Source: Maratus speciosus (taxonomy: Eukaryota; Arthropoda; Arachnida; Araneae; Salticidae). Taken from it: a DNA stretch of 64,000 nucleotides. The stretch lies in NCBI GenBank assembly GCA_963932465.1, contig OZ010799.1, positions 162,126,761 through 162,190,760 on the forward strand, read 5' to 3'. Positions 21,602-33,694 of the stretch are shown in pieces. How positions within the stretch are numbered: position 1 is the stretch's first letter; each line of letters opens with the position of its first letter. The position numbers and the translations under genes are program-made. Under the pieces are notes generated by a model, which was not told the DNA's origin, ran no database searches, and saw only the letters and a program-made list of their open reading frames with translations.

Positions 21602-24033
21602 CACTTCAGTTGCGTTGGAGCTCTGTTACGAGGTGGACGTAAGAGGTGTTTGCTTCATCGCATGTTATATTTTTCGCAGTGTGAATGGCAGGTGGGGCGG
21701 TTCGTTAGAATAGTTTTCGCTCGCTATTTAGTGCTGCATTATGGCGGCTACAGATGATCAAGATTATTATATTAAGGAAGTTATCGACAAAATATGTAAT
21801 GGGACGTTAAACAGCAATTTCAAGGACCAGTTTGACAGATTTTCTTCAAATTTTGAAGAATATGCTAAACCTATATTGGGTGATTTTTACACATTTGTGG
21901 ATCAATATATTTTGGACTTAAAGGCTAAAGACGGCTATTCTGCTTCTGCTTCAGAGCAAGAAGAGGTAAGGAAAACTTGCCTTGATGCTTTTACTTTGCT
22001 TAGGGAGCCAACCCATGATAATATCTTAAATTCAGCTATCTTTAGTTTTTCTGCTCTGTTAAGTATAAGAAAACTCCTAATTTTTTTCTTACTAACACTA
22101 ATTTTAAAAAAGAAATTTTCAACGCTATTAAGAAAGGTGTTAAACGACCTATTCCGGAGGAGAGTTCTCCTATCCCACTTAGTAATAAATATAAGAATAT
22201 CGCTAGCGAAGTTAACCTAACTGAAAATGTGGATATGGATGAATCAAATGTTAGTGAAAATACACAGGATACTGTCACAGTTAAAAAATCTGTTAAGCCT
22301 TTCTACGTCGAAAGTCGACAGCAATTGGGCGACGGTTGCCCATGAAATTACGGAGTTAAACTCAGAAAAACCCAAAATAACGCTAAAACGCGAACGCATT
22401 GTTATACAATGTAACTCTGATAAGGACTTTAAAACTACTCAAAAATGGTTAGACCAAAACAAAAAGAAATATACCACTCTAGATCCTAAAGAAATTCGAC
22501 CCAAAAAAATATGCATTAGGGGCCTCCCCTGTTACACCGATACTAAAATAATCGAAGATAGTCTCAGGGAGCATGGTTTCGCAGTCACTAGGGCTGCCAT
22601 GCTTAAAAATCGTAAAACTGGCCAACCAATGCCGATATACATGGTAAATGTTATACCACGAAAGAACTTTGAAGAAATTTACCAAATCAACGCTATACAT
22701 TATATTTTAGTTAAGATTGAAGCTTTTACTAGCAAAATTCGTGTAAAACAGTGTTACAAATGCCAAGGTTACGGTTACGCATCAGAAGTGTGTGGTTTTG
22801 ATGCTAAATGTGTAAAATGCGGAGATCTACATTTAAGTACAGATTGTCACCACAAGGGGCGTATTAAACCCACTTGTGCCAATTATGGACTCGGGCACCC
22901 AGCGAATTTCCGAGGTTGTCCAAAAAATCTCTATAGACTTGAAAATAAACAAAACCGTAAAACAAGTAATAGCGTCAGCAATCTCTCCCAAGAAACTCAA
23001 ATCTTATCGGATGTATTTAAGAATTATAATTATACCAAAAATAGTAAAGACTCTGAACCCTCTACTAGTAATGAAGTATTAAACTCTGATATCAATGATA
23101 GTAAGTACTACCGCAAACACCCATTCCTTCCCTACTATAGAAAATTCTAAAATTCCTACAAATTACACCAATGATATAAAAGACATTCTTAATACTTTCA
23201 ACAAAGTTAAACACATTTTTCAAATCACTAAATTCTTAAAATGTATAAAGAACATCTCAACTCAGACTAAGAAACTCGATAATCCGATGCAAAAATTGAT
23301 GGTTATATTAACTGAATTTGATAAACTTGCAAGTCATATCAACATTAACGAAGATTAAGCTCTTCATTGCTAAACTTTTTGCTTTCTTTTTGTTTGTGCT
23401 GTTTGTTTAAAACTTATATAAAAAAACCTTCTATTTTTGTATACTATGCTCTTCTCATGATATTATTCTTTTTTTTCATTCTTTTTGTTTTATTCATCTC
23501 AAATTACTAGACTGGGTGGACGCCGTCCTCTTGCTGTCGTTTGCTCCCCTCGGTTTTTGCGATGAACTGTTTATTTAGTTAGAACTCTCCTCATTGCAGC
23601 TTTTTCTTGCATTTTTATTCTTTTTTCCTTGCAATAATTTACTCTCTTGTAAATATGTATATATTTTAGTTGATTTTCCTTTCTTCACTGTGTTAAACCT
23701 CTTGCTTATCAAGTTATATTAAATGTATGGTCTCTGAATTGAGTCTTTTTTTTTATGGGGCTTCCTTTGGTAGCTTTTTCGCCTGTCCTGGACATTTATG
23801 TGGATCATATGAAACATTTTTTCCCTACTAGTTATACTAACAATTTTTTCTTTTAAAAATTGTCTACCTTCTTAGCTTTTACTCTCTCTTTCTCTTGGCT
23901 ACCAGCCGCGTTTAAGCGCTCTTTTTTGTAAGGCTCCCATTGCATTGTAACACGATATATTCTTAGCCTGGATGTAAAGTTGCCAAGCAACTAGGGAATC
24001 CACACACCTGCTTTATTGTTCCATTGTTTCCAC
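21602..24033 (+). mobile_element. ORF1-only non-LTR retroelement (Jockey/X-element-like)
   Basis: Flanked by perfect 8-bp direct repeats TTCTTAGG (21594-21601, 24034-24041). It starts CACTTCAGTTGCG, contains the gag-like ORF1 relic, and has about 675 bp of T-rich sequence after it. No endonuclease or reverse transcriptase is present, and there is no 3' poly-A. It is either a non-autonomous element or an internal deletion of a 4-5 kb parent. Confidence 0.7.
21741..23358 (+). pseudogene. Gag-like ORF1 (nucleic-acid-binding protein, X-element type)
   Basis: This would be the RNA-binding protein that packages retrotransposon RNA. The Met at 21741 opens MAATDDQDYY; the frame shifts to the -1 frame near 22030-22045, returns near 22310, and shifts again near 23100 to finish at 23358 with LASHININED. 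In the block read from 22227, a PRE_C2HC-like domain occupies about residues 96-165, followed by three zinc knuckles: C176-C189, C195-C207 and C217-C231. Two knuckles have lost a ligand: Tyr replaces His in CYKCQGYGYASEVC, and Tyr replaces Cys in CANYGLGH. The middle knuckle (CVKCGDLHLSTDC) is intact. Three frameshifts and these losses mean it is dead. The family call comes from the knuckle arrangement and the PRE_C2HC-like block, not a database search. Confidence 0.85.
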
Positions 24034-24484
24034 TTCTTAGGAAATGCCACACATGATAAAATTACATTTCTGGTTCAAATCATCAAAACTAAAAATTCTC
24101 AGAAAATATTAAAAGCTGGTACTAGGAGGGTTAATGTACTGATAAAACAGCAAAAGTTTATTTATACTAATATAAGTTTATTTATGCAATACGGCAGTTC
24201 ATCAAGTACGATTTCATTTCAAATAATGTTTGAACAATGTTTGTTTCAAAGAGTTTTTGATGAAAAAGGGAAAGCAAAAGGCATAATGCAATTATGCATT
24301 TTCTTCAAACAAATTGAGAAGATTGTCTTGTTGTAGGCATTGTATCAGGCAACATTTCTCCAATTTTTGTTAAAATTGCACACAATGAATCTTGAGTAAA
24401 CATGCATCTGCATGTGTACATGCATAGCTACATAGAAGCCAAGAATTGATATAAATAACTAAACAGATGACGATGAACTGTTAT

Positions 24485-24660
24485 CAGGGTTCGTACGGGT
24501 AACGTTATTTTCAAGGCGTAAATCAATATTTTTTTATAGAAAAATAAATCTAGTTTAAATGCCCAAAATTTCACCTTATTTAAAGAGTGATTTAGTCTAA
24601 TAAAATACTGGTACCGAAGAATTACTTAGTCTGGAAATTCAAGGACCCGTACGAACCATG
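24485..24660. mobile_element. CAGGGTTCGTACGG foldback repeat, copy 2
   Basis: CAGGGTTCGTACGGGT on the left is mirrored by ACCCGTACGAACCATG on the right; the body matches 1201-1379. Confidence 0.6.
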
Positions 24661-24696
24661 GTCACATTTCTTCGATGTTTTTGCTTTAGCGTAACT

Positions 24697-25390
24697 ACAA
24701 CATTTAATATCTTAAAATGTATATGATTTAAAAACACAATTTTTATTGGGATTAAAAGATATAAGTACGTTCTTTCATTTCATGTATTTAAAAAATTGCA
24801 AGATGCAGAATTAGTATTTATAGGGCGCTCCAAATTGTCACACATTTGTCGAGCAGAAAATTCGCATAACAGCTTACGCACAGGATTACAAAATAAATTT
24901 TGCAACTAGAATGAAAATTTTGGGGCCTACTTATATTTCAGAATATGATAATTACCCTGAACCTAAATACATTTGCATTAAAAGCACATTTAATTTTTAA
25001 TACAAAGTTGCACTTAGCTAATACAAAATTTAAAAAATTTCAACAGTATAATCACCTAGAAAAAAAATTGTTTGAAGAATAAAAATTTAATTTTAGGTTC
25101 AGATTATACAGACTAACATAAAACGTATATTTTGAATATTTCATGAAAAAAATATTCCGAAGTTTTTGAGACATTGTACGCGTTATGGCGAAAAACGTCA
25201 TTTGGAGAAAAATGACTTCAAAATTTCGGAAAACCCACATCAACTGTTGAGCGGGTAAAATTCTAAAAGCAATAACTTCTGTTCTAATGGGAATTTGAAG
25301 GAAGCAATTATCTCAAAATGTTCAGAAAAATAGGAATTAACATCTGAAAAAATTAAAATTTCGAAAATGTTAAAGCTTTAAGAACACATG
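24697..25390 (+). repeat. ~690-bp unclassified dispersed repeat, copy 1
   Basis: Aligns by eye over its whole length with 30370-31062 (for example GCAAGATGCAGAATTAGTAT in both). No coding, no mirrored ends; class unknown. Confidence 0.65.
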
Positions 25391-26057
25391 GAACATAAAT
25401 TGGTTCAAATTTTCGAGTTTTGTATTCAGTTATAAATTGATGATACAGAAAGAAAAAGTCGATGATGAAATGTTAAATCAATATGATTATGATGTTAGAA
25501 GGTTTTAAAATAATATATTTGAGCATAGTGAGCTTGTATATAGTTTTCTTGCCTTTTCAAAAAAAGTGTTTTTTTTTTTTATGCTTCAGTACAGTTTTCT
25601 AAAAATCTATTTTAGGTAAGCAGTTGAAACTTTACAAACTTGTGTAACTAACTCTATTTGAGAATAATAAGAAGCGATTTTCATTTTGGTTTCAAAAAAT
25701 AAAATTAAAAATAGTTTATTATTACTTGGAAATTTTTCCAGAGAGAAACGTTCGCCCTGCATACACTTGCGCTAAGCAATTAATTTGAAATTTGATTTTC
25801 ATTTGAAATAAAAATAGTTTACTAAAAAGCTTTTTAGTATGATAATAGATGATAATAAAAGAAGAAGAAAATATTGGCAGCGATTTAAATTTATTGAAGG
25901 AATCGATAAATGTAAAATGTTATTGTGGTTAAAAAAAAAAATAAAAAAATTAGATAGAATTTCAATGTCCTTAGGTGTAACAAAATTGTGTAGATAAAAT
26001 ATCTGACACAAAATTTTCGCTTTTATTTATGAAATTTATTCAAATTTAAAAGTTTGT
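25391..26057. other. No gene seen
   Basis: AT-rich. A segment near 25735-25790 (GGAAATTTTTCCAGAGAGAA) recurs inverted at about 47640-47665, so it belongs to a further unclassified repeat. Confidence 0.4.
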
Positions 26058-26277
26058 TTAACCCTTTCAGATGCACCGTTTGCAGTCTGAAAACGCTTAA
26101 TTTAAATGCCCAAACTGCCAAATGGCACCATTAATTTTTTTATTACAATTTCGGTCTCATAATATACTTGAATTAAAGCTTTTGATTATTTTCAAATAAA
26201 TTTGTTTTTAAATTGCGGTGTGAATTAATTATTGGAACATTTTCGGAGCAGAAATGCCTTGCCCCTGAAAGGGTTAG
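26058..26277 (-). mobile_element. TTAA MITE, family A
   Basis: TTAA at 26058-26061; the right site has decayed to TTAG (26274-26277). The right end CTTGCCCCTGAAAGGG marks reverse orientation. Confidence 0.7.
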
Positions 26278-26569
26278 TGGTCCCCGAACTCTAATATCGC
26301 TTGGGTAGATTTCCATTTAAAATTAAAATCACACAAATTCAAGGCGCGTGAGCCGAAAGAATATGGGGCTACGACATTACATCCGACCGGAACGTGTAAC
26401 ACAGACCGACTTTCAAAGACTAAGATGGCTTCATAGCCGATAACCATCTTTTTTGTGAACGAGAATTACAGCGTTAAGGACTAATATACATTTTTTAAAA
26501 TCATAACATAGTATCTTTATAAAATTTCCGGTTTAGAAACTTTTAATAATAATAGTTCTCTGGAATGTA

Positions 26570-26800
26570 CAGTCGTGGAAAAAAAAGTAAACACTTCCTA
26601 CTAACTCTGCAACTGATTATAACAGAAGAAGGTTGCTGGTACCAATCGATTGGAAGATAAAGTCTACTTTGAAATGATATATATAAAATTTGCTAAAGGT
26701 GCCGTCTACAAATAAAAACCAGACCAAGCTTTGTTCTTTGAAACGGGGACAAACAATTTTTACAATATATTTAAAATCTTGCAACTGCACCCAAAGGTAT
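26570..26800. mobile_element. CAGTCGTGG Tc1-like element, solo left end
   Basis: TA then CAGTCGTGGAAAAAAAAG, continuing with the same phrases as 2883 (CTACTAACTCTGCAAC). The matching right end is absent. The flanking CTGGAATG is the same as before the copy at 2883. Confidence 0.65.
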
Positions 26801-27025
26801 GAAAGCATGGAGGATAGGGAGCAGAAAAACACAATGGTAAACCTGCGAGTCAACAGCTAAAATCGGGTTTTTAGGTGTTTTCCTCCAACATATGACTTGG
26901 CAGACAGATTGCATTTTAATATGCGAATTGAGTGTTAACTAATTCTGTAATTTCAGCCGTGAACTCGATGAGGTGATTGTCTGTGCTGTCGCCTTCCGGT
27001 CTATAAATGTGTATTGATGTTTAAA

Positions 27026-27844
27026 TTAACCCATTTGTGCCTAGCGTCCCATTTTTGGGACGTTTCAAATTTTCATGAATAAGTATATTTTTCTTCTCCT
27101 TTATAACATGAAAATTGTATGAAATAATTATATATAAATGCCTTTATCTATTACCGAGAGATGACAGCATAAGGTGGATATTTATTTGTTTAAATGAAGG
27201 CTTTTTTTTGCTGTTTATAAATTTTTAATTTTTCAAGATGACGAAATGTAAAAAGTAATTTTATTTGTATTTTTTCTATGAAGGATCCAAAATCGCAAGT
27301 CATAATCTTAGCTTGTAGACTTTTTTTAAATACGTATTTTTTTTAAATTGCGAAATTAAATGTTCAAGCCTATTTTTTATGCAGTTTTGTAACGTCCAAA
27401 ATATAGGGTTCAAGGCACAAATGGGAACATATTTTTGTTGGACATTTAGGAGACAGTTATTTATGTAATCTCCTATTGAAGATATTTAAATTGTTTTTAA
27501 GTCAGCAATAAGATTATTCTTATTTTATTATTAATAATAGTTATAACGTTATTAGTCTCTGTAAAGAAATAAATATATTTTTTTGTAGTTCATAAAATTA
27601 CTAATTATAGTACATAATATACAATTAAAAAACTTTTTAAATATAAATATAGACAAAACATATAATTATGCATATTATTCTACTAGAAATACTCATATGT
27701 AGTTTTTTTTTACACTTTATTAAATAAATACAGAGAAAATTAAGTGTAATTCTTTTTGGTATTTTTCCAGTTCATTTTGCAATATTTTAAAGTGATTTTA
27801 CCGAAACATTTGAGAAAATCAAAATTCAGGCACAAATGGGTTAA
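27026..27844 (+). mobile_element. TTAA element, family D, intact copy
   Basis: TTAA at 27026-27029 and 27841-27844. Inverted ends are CCCATTTGTGCCT. A hairpin CGTCCC ... GGGACG (27045-27062) starts 15 nt inside the left TTAA. 819 bp without coding. A second copy at 41765-44433 is broken by a hAT element. Confidence 0.8.
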
Positions 27845-27977
27845 GATAATCCCCTTATAGTATAATTACGAGCGTAAATATTTAAAAAAAAGAGCGTAAA
27901 TATCTAACATTGAATCCTTAAGCTATCCATACATGTGGGCCCCGCCCCCTGAATACTTCTGTGCTTGAGTGCTCTAA

Positions 27978-28013
27978 CAAAAAAAAATAAATAAATAAAT
28001 AAATAAATAAAAA
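27978..28013. repeat. (AAAT)n microsatellite
   Basis: Tandem AAAT units; they replace the left arm of the foldback that follows. Confidence 0.85.
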
Positions 28014-28250
28014 TGGCGGCTGTCGTAGGCGGATCATTTTCAGCGTTTAAACGGTCCCTTTATAAGAATACCAATAATTTTTAAAAGGGGTTCTCCCGAT
28101 TTCTTTTTTAAAGATTAAACTAGTCACAGAAAACTTTTGGAAAATATTGGTGTTTACTAAATTCAGGGGGACTGTACCAACACTTAAAAAAATCCGCAGA
28201 CAACAGCCGCCATTTTTGTGTCAGCACTAAGGCTTAGTATTCATGGGCGG
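28010..28250. mobile_element. GGCGGCTGTCGTAGGCGG foldback, copy 2
   Basis: AAAATGGCGGCTGTCGTAGG mirrors GACAACAGCCGCCATTTTTG; the right side continues TCAGCACTAAGGCTTAGTA as in the 11042 copy. The left tip is lost into the microsatellite. Confidence 0.65.
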
Positions 28251-28296
28251 TGAATTTAGCAGATATAAAGTTTGGAACTCCCAATTAAATTTATTT

Positions 28297-28514
28297 TTAA
28301 CCCTCACCGGCGCGGAGTAATTCTGTTTATAAACTAATGAAGTAATGGACTGACACAGGAATTTATAAACAAGTTTATTAGAAAATATGGACTTGCTTAT
28401 TTTCACGTTCATTATAATAGGAAAATTTTAATTAAATATTCTTGGTTCCGATATTCAGTTTTGGAGTTAAAATTAGGTGTCCTTTTTAAAGGACACCGCC
28501 CTCGAAGGGGTTAA
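28297..28514 (+). mobile_element. TTAA MITE, family A
   Basis: TTAA at 28297-28300 and 28511-28514. The hairpin GGTGTCC (28476-28482) / GGACACC (28491-28497) ends 13 nt before the right TTAA. Ends CCCTCACCGGCGCGG and GCCCTCGAAGGGG. Confidence 0.75.
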
Positions 28515-28831
28515 GGTATCTGCCTATATTAAACTGACCGTTTCGGTGAAAAATTACGAAAATTTGTTTATATTTTTATAATTTGATTTTTATTTTTCTA
28601 CGATTACTAGCAGAAGAGTTTTAGCCAATTTAATAAACAGGAGGTAATGGGTGTGGGCACCGGAAGTGAGGGTACGGAGGCCGGGGGAAATGTAAACAAT
28701 TTTTCTGCGCATGATTTTCGTATGTTTTTTGGAGAAATTTAAAAGATGTCAAAATAAGATTTTTTTTTCCGGAAAATAATTTAATTTTTTTGAATTTTAT
28801 GAAAAACTGTGTATGTTTCGAAGTTGGATTA

Positions 28832-30328
28832 ATAGCCCAGTGGTTAGGGGCTTGAATTCGGAATTAATTAGGGAAAAGCTGGAAATTGTTTTAATTCTTT
28901 CTGTTTAGGTCTAGAATGAATATGCTATGTTTTCCCCCTCGTACTAGGTGAGCGTTAGGAAATATGTATAGAATTATAGTCAAAAAACACGTTTTTTTTG
29001 CATACCATAACAATATCTCAAAACAGCTAACTCTATCGAAAACATTGTCAGCACAAATGTTGTAGAGCTTAAAATTCTGAATAAAATGAGTACCTACACT
29101 TAATACTTATGTTGAATATTAAGGTCACAATTCTACTTCAAAGTTTTCGACCTATCATCAGGGGGATGATCTCCGAATTAATTAGGAGAAAACAGGAAAT
29201 TGTTTTAATCCCTTCAGTTTAGGTCTAAAATGAACGTACTATGTTCTCTTCCTCGTACTTGGGTGAATGTTAGAAAATATGTACATATTTATTTTCGAAA
29301 AACACGTTTCTTTTGGTTTCCTTAACAATATCTCAAAAAGGCTAACTCTATAAAAAACATTGTCAATACAAATGTTGTAGAGCTTAAAATTCTGAATAAA
29401 ATGAGTACCATCATTAATATTTTTGTTCAACATTAAGGTCGCAATTCTATTTCAAAATTTTTCAAATCAAGAGCTTGAAGCCAGGAGGGACCAAGTTAAC
29501 TTAACAATATCTCAAATTGCGGCCTTAATATAGAATTAAAATATTAAGTGTAGGTACTCATTTTACTCAGAATTTTAGGCTCTATAACTTTTGTACTAAC
29601 AATGTTTTTGATAGAGGTATCTATTTTGAGATATTGTTAAGTTAACTTGGTTTCTCCTGGCTTCAAGCTATTGATTAGCGATTAAGGCAAAATTTAGAAA
29701 TAGAATTGCGACCTTAATGTTGAACAAAAATATTAATGATGGTACTCATTTTATTCAGAATTTTAAGCTCTATAACATTTGTATTGACAATGTTTTTTTT
29801 TTATAGAGTTAGCTGTTTTGAAATATTGATAAGGTAATTAAAAAAAACGTGTTGTTAGAAAATAAATATGTACATATTTTCTATCATTCACCCAAGTACG
29901 AGGAAGAAAACATAGTACGTTCATTTTAGACCTAAACTGAAGGGATTAAATCAATTTCCAGTTTTCTCCTAATTAATTCTGAGGTCATCCCCCTGATGAT
30001 GGGTCTAAAACTGTGAAGTAGAATTGTGACCTTAATATTCAACATAAGTATTGAGTGTAGGTACTCATTTTACTTAGAATTTTAAGCTCTACAACATTTG
30101 TGCTGACAATGTTTTTGACAGGGTTGGCCGTTTTGAGATATTGTTATGGTATGCAAAAAAAGTGTTTTTTGACTATAATTCTATACATATTTCCTAACGC
30201 TCACCTAATACAGGGGGAAAACATAGCTTATTCATTCTAGAACTAAACAGAAGGGATTAAAACAATTTCCAGTTTCCCCCTAATTAATTCGAATTCGGCG
30301 TTTTTTTGCTCCCTACCACTGGGCTATA
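28832..30328. repeat. 1.5-kb foldback with tRNA A-box-like ends
   Basis: Left TAGCCCAGTGGTTAGGG and right CCCTACCACTGGGCTATA are mirror images, and the arms (about 700 bp) are inverted copies meeting near 29500-29575. Each arm consists of about two direct units of ~315 bp, beginning AATTAATTAGG and containing GTTGTAGAGCTTAAAATTC. Related arms at 59165-63712. The terminal TAGCCCAGTGG fits the RNA polymerase III A-box pattern; no B box was found. Confidence 0.75.
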
Positions 30329-30369
30329 AGGGGACTTAGGACTCTTAAATCTGGAAAAAAGGACCATTT

Positions 30370-31062
30370 TCAACATTTAATATCTTATAATGTATATGAT
30401 TTTTAAACACAATTTTTATTGGAATGAAAGATTTAGGTGTTTTCATTCATTTCATGCATTTAAAAATTGCAAGATGCAGAATTAGTATTTATAGGGGCCT
30501 CCAAACTGTCAGACATTTATCGAGCAGAAAATTAGTATAACAGCTTACGCGCAGTGTTACAAAATAAATTTTGGAACTAGGATGAAATTTTTTGTGCCCA
30601 CTTATACTTCAGATTGTAGTAATTACCCTGAATCTAAATAAATTTGTATTTAAACAAAATTTATGTTTTAAATACAAAGTTGTATTTAACTAATACAAAA
30701 TTTTGAAATTTTCAAATGTATAATCATCTAAAAAAATATTTTTTTTGAACAATAAAAATGGAATTTTAGGTTCAGTTTATACAAACTAACATGAAACATA
30801 GGTTTTTGAAAATTTCACAAAAAATGTTTAGAAGTTTTCGAGATATCCCGCGCGTTACGCCCAAAAACGTTATTTGGAGAAACATAACTTGAAAGTTTCG
30901 GAAACAACGCTTATGCTATTGAGTGGGCATATTTCTAAAAGCCATAACATCTGTTCTAATGGTACTTTCAAGGAAACAATTATATGAAAATATTCAGAAA
31001 AAATAGAACTTTAACATTAAAAAAATTAAAATTTCGAAAATTTTGGATCTTTAAGAATCTTG
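30370..31062 (+). repeat. ~690-bp unclassified dispersed repeat, copy 2
   Basis: Second copy of 24697-25390, same orientation, diverged by substitutions and small indels. Confidence 0.65.
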
Positions 31063-31881
31063 AGACCCCTTACGGTGGTAAAATCGTCCTAAGTGTAAAA
31101 GTAGTGCACGGGTAAATTATTAGAGGCTTGAGTCAGGTCCTGATTGTTGCTGTCTTAAACACCCACCAGTATTTTAGTGGAGAAACTTTTCTTTCATTTA
31201 AATGCGTAATTTTTGTTTTAAATAAAACAGAAAATCATTTTATAAAATACTAAGGGAAATTTATCACTGCGTTGATCAGACACTGCTTAAATTCGTACCA
31301 TTCAACGGAATATTTTTTATTAAAAAAAACGTACTTTCAATAAGAAATTTTTGATAATAAATAGAAATATATAAACAGAGCAGAAAAATTATTATTAAGT
31401 CTTATCAAGCAAAATATTCTGGATAGAGATTTTTTTTAAACTTGGAAAAAGGAACTGGAAGTATGGCATATATGTGAAAATAGCAGCGTGCGTCATGTGA
31501 AAGTTTCAAAAACATTTAAAAGGTAACGGATTCATGAAGAAAAAGCATGCTCAAGATCCCCCGAAATTCACAATGGCTACTTTACATATTTATTTGTTTT
31601 ATCGAAGCATAGAAATTGTATAATAGCAAGGAATAATTCTCTTGTAACCTCCATGTTACAGGAAGATGGATTTAAAGTGTTGCTGTTTCAAACAACCTAC
31701 GTGAAATAAGACCATTTGTAGATGACCTGTTGCTACGTTCACTTGTGCACATAAAAAAGTCAATTAGAATGGTGCATATAATATCGACTTCGTGCTAAGC
31801 ATTATTGAAAAAAACTTTCTTTTCGCCAATGAATTCCGATGCAGCCTAACTAATTGCTTTTCCGTGTACCTTCATATTGAG
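31063..31881. other. No gene seen
   Basis: No credible reading frame, mirrored ends or RNA gene recognised in this AT-rich stretch. Confidence 0.4.
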
Positions 31882-31972
31882 CAGTGGTTCCCAAACTTTT
31901 ATTGGCCCCGCCCCACCAAAGTATATATAAAATGACTATGCCGTCCCTCACTCTGTAAATGATATCTTTTTA

Positions 31973-32962
31973 ACACTTTCCAACATAGTTGAAAAGTGTT
32001 TATGACTTCGGTTTGTCTGGCCGTATGTCCCTATGGCCGTCTGTCTGTCTGTCCGTATGGCCGTCTGTCCACTCTCTAACTCCCGTAATTATACTCGGAT
32101 TTTCATGAAATTGATAAAGGTTATTTAGGGTCACCAAAGCATGTTTGGTATTGTATATGAAGTATGTAGGATTAATCGTTCATTTACAGGGGCACTGAAA
32201 AGTATTCCATTACATTATGGTATATGAGGAATAAATCCCGTAAATATACTCGGATTTTCGTGAAATTGATAAAGGTTATGTAGGGTCACGAAAGCCTGTT
32301 TGGTATTGTATATGAAGTATGTAGGATTAATCGTTCATTTATAGGGGCACTCAAAAGTATTCCATTACATTATGGTATATGGGAAAAAATCGTTTGCAGA
32401 GTATTTTAATAACATTATGCTATTTCAAACGTATTAACTGACATAAATCACTAAATTGCACTACGATTACGTTATAACAGGACATTCATAGCATTTTTTA
32501 TTCATTTACAGGGTCACGCAAAAGAAATCGGTTACAGTACAGTACTGCGTTTGAGTAATAATTGCTGGAGTGCAGGGTATAAAATTCGGTATGCGCTTTT
32601 AAATTTAATTAATTTTTTGCATCTTACCCGTTATATATAAATTCTATACCTCAAATAAAGGGCTGAACAAAAGTATTCACGTATCGTTCTCATTATTAGA
32701 GGAAACTGCTGGAGGTAAATTTTCAACTGAAGTGTATGTAGCTCTTAAGTGAACTAAATTTTGGCTTGCATGTAGCTAATAGATTCAAATCTATAAATCA
32801 TATACAGGGCTGCAATTCGCATAATTTTCCGATTGTGGATGGGAACAGCTGAAATTGGGTTCTGAAAGGTATTATGTGTTTCCATGGTTGCATTAGACGT
32901 AATATTTTAATTTTGTAAACAGTGCAGTTTTGTTACATTATTCTGAATGTGTTGGAAAGTGC
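31973..32962. repeat. Element with CACTTTCCAACA mirrored ends and 155-bp tandem repeat
   Basis: ACACTTTCCAACATAG (left) mirrors TGTGTTGGAAAGTG (right). Near the left end lies a (GTCT/GTCC)n tract (about 32010-32070), then two tandem copies of a 155-bp unit starting at 32082 and 32237 (CCCGTAAWTATACTCGG). Confidence 0.5.
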
Positions 32963-33260
32963 TTCATAATCTATGCTTGACGCATGATTTTTTCTTACTT
33001 GTTTATTTTAAAAATGAACTCTATTTACAGGGTGAAAGCATAATTTAGCCTTAACAATAATTATTGATTTCGGATTTTTTTAAAACTTTTCAAAAAGGTG
33101 AATCTTCTGATACAAATGCATTTTTAGCACAAAATCGTAAATACAATGATTTTATACATCCTTGCTTTTGTGCCAAAAAATTTTGTTTTGCTTTTCAAAC
33201 TTATCTCTATATTAATGAAAAGTGTTTTGCGGTCTGAATTATTATCTTCACAAACTATCT

Positions 33261-33430
33261 CAGTGGTGGAAAATTGGCGCAGAGGAGGAGTCTATTGACA
33301 CCACTAAACTTTAGTAGTATTTTTCGGCTTATCTAATGACAGAATTTCTTAGTTTTGATTAAGGTAAAGGCTACTGTAAAATTTCAGTGGTGTCAATAAG
33401 CTCCTCCTCTGCGCCAATTTTCCACTAGTG
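33261..33430. mobile_element. Foldback MITE, CAGTGGTGGAAAATTGGCG ends
   Basis: Arms of about 60 bp (GGCGCAGAGGAGGAG and complement) around a short loop. A CTATCT direct repeat sits on both sides (33255-33260, 33431-33436). Confidence 0.75.
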
Positions 33431-33694
33431 CTATCTTCAAGTGAGGTTTAGATTTAGCATAAAAGTTCATAATATTCGCACATTTTTAATTCGTTTTATA
33501 ATTTATTAAGAGTTCGGGAAAACACTGGACACTGGATTTTCCTTCTAATGACAACACAATAAAAGATTCTCAATTTTTCCAAGATTCTCATCTTTATCAA
33601 TTTTCAATAGCTCCTCGCCACAACACACTTTCTCCGTTTAACCATTCTCAATACCGTGAACAGTCTTCCATGTATTAACTGAGTTTAACATTTT

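Larger units (their letters stand above)
21457..24134 (+). mobile_element. TTAA MITE, family C, split by a retroelement
   Basis: TTAA at 21457-21460 and 24131-24134. Ends CCCTCCTAGCACC and GGTACTAGGAGGG. The subterminal GGGTCTTATTTGATCCC is an imperfect version of the family C palindrome. A 2.4-kb retroelement occupies 21602-24033; without it and one copy of its 8-bp duplication the MITE would be about 240 bp. Confidence 0.75.

Noticed and set aside
28832..28905. A tRNA or SINE head at the foldback end
   Set aside because: Only an A-box-like segment is present; no B box at the expected distance and no cloverleaf.
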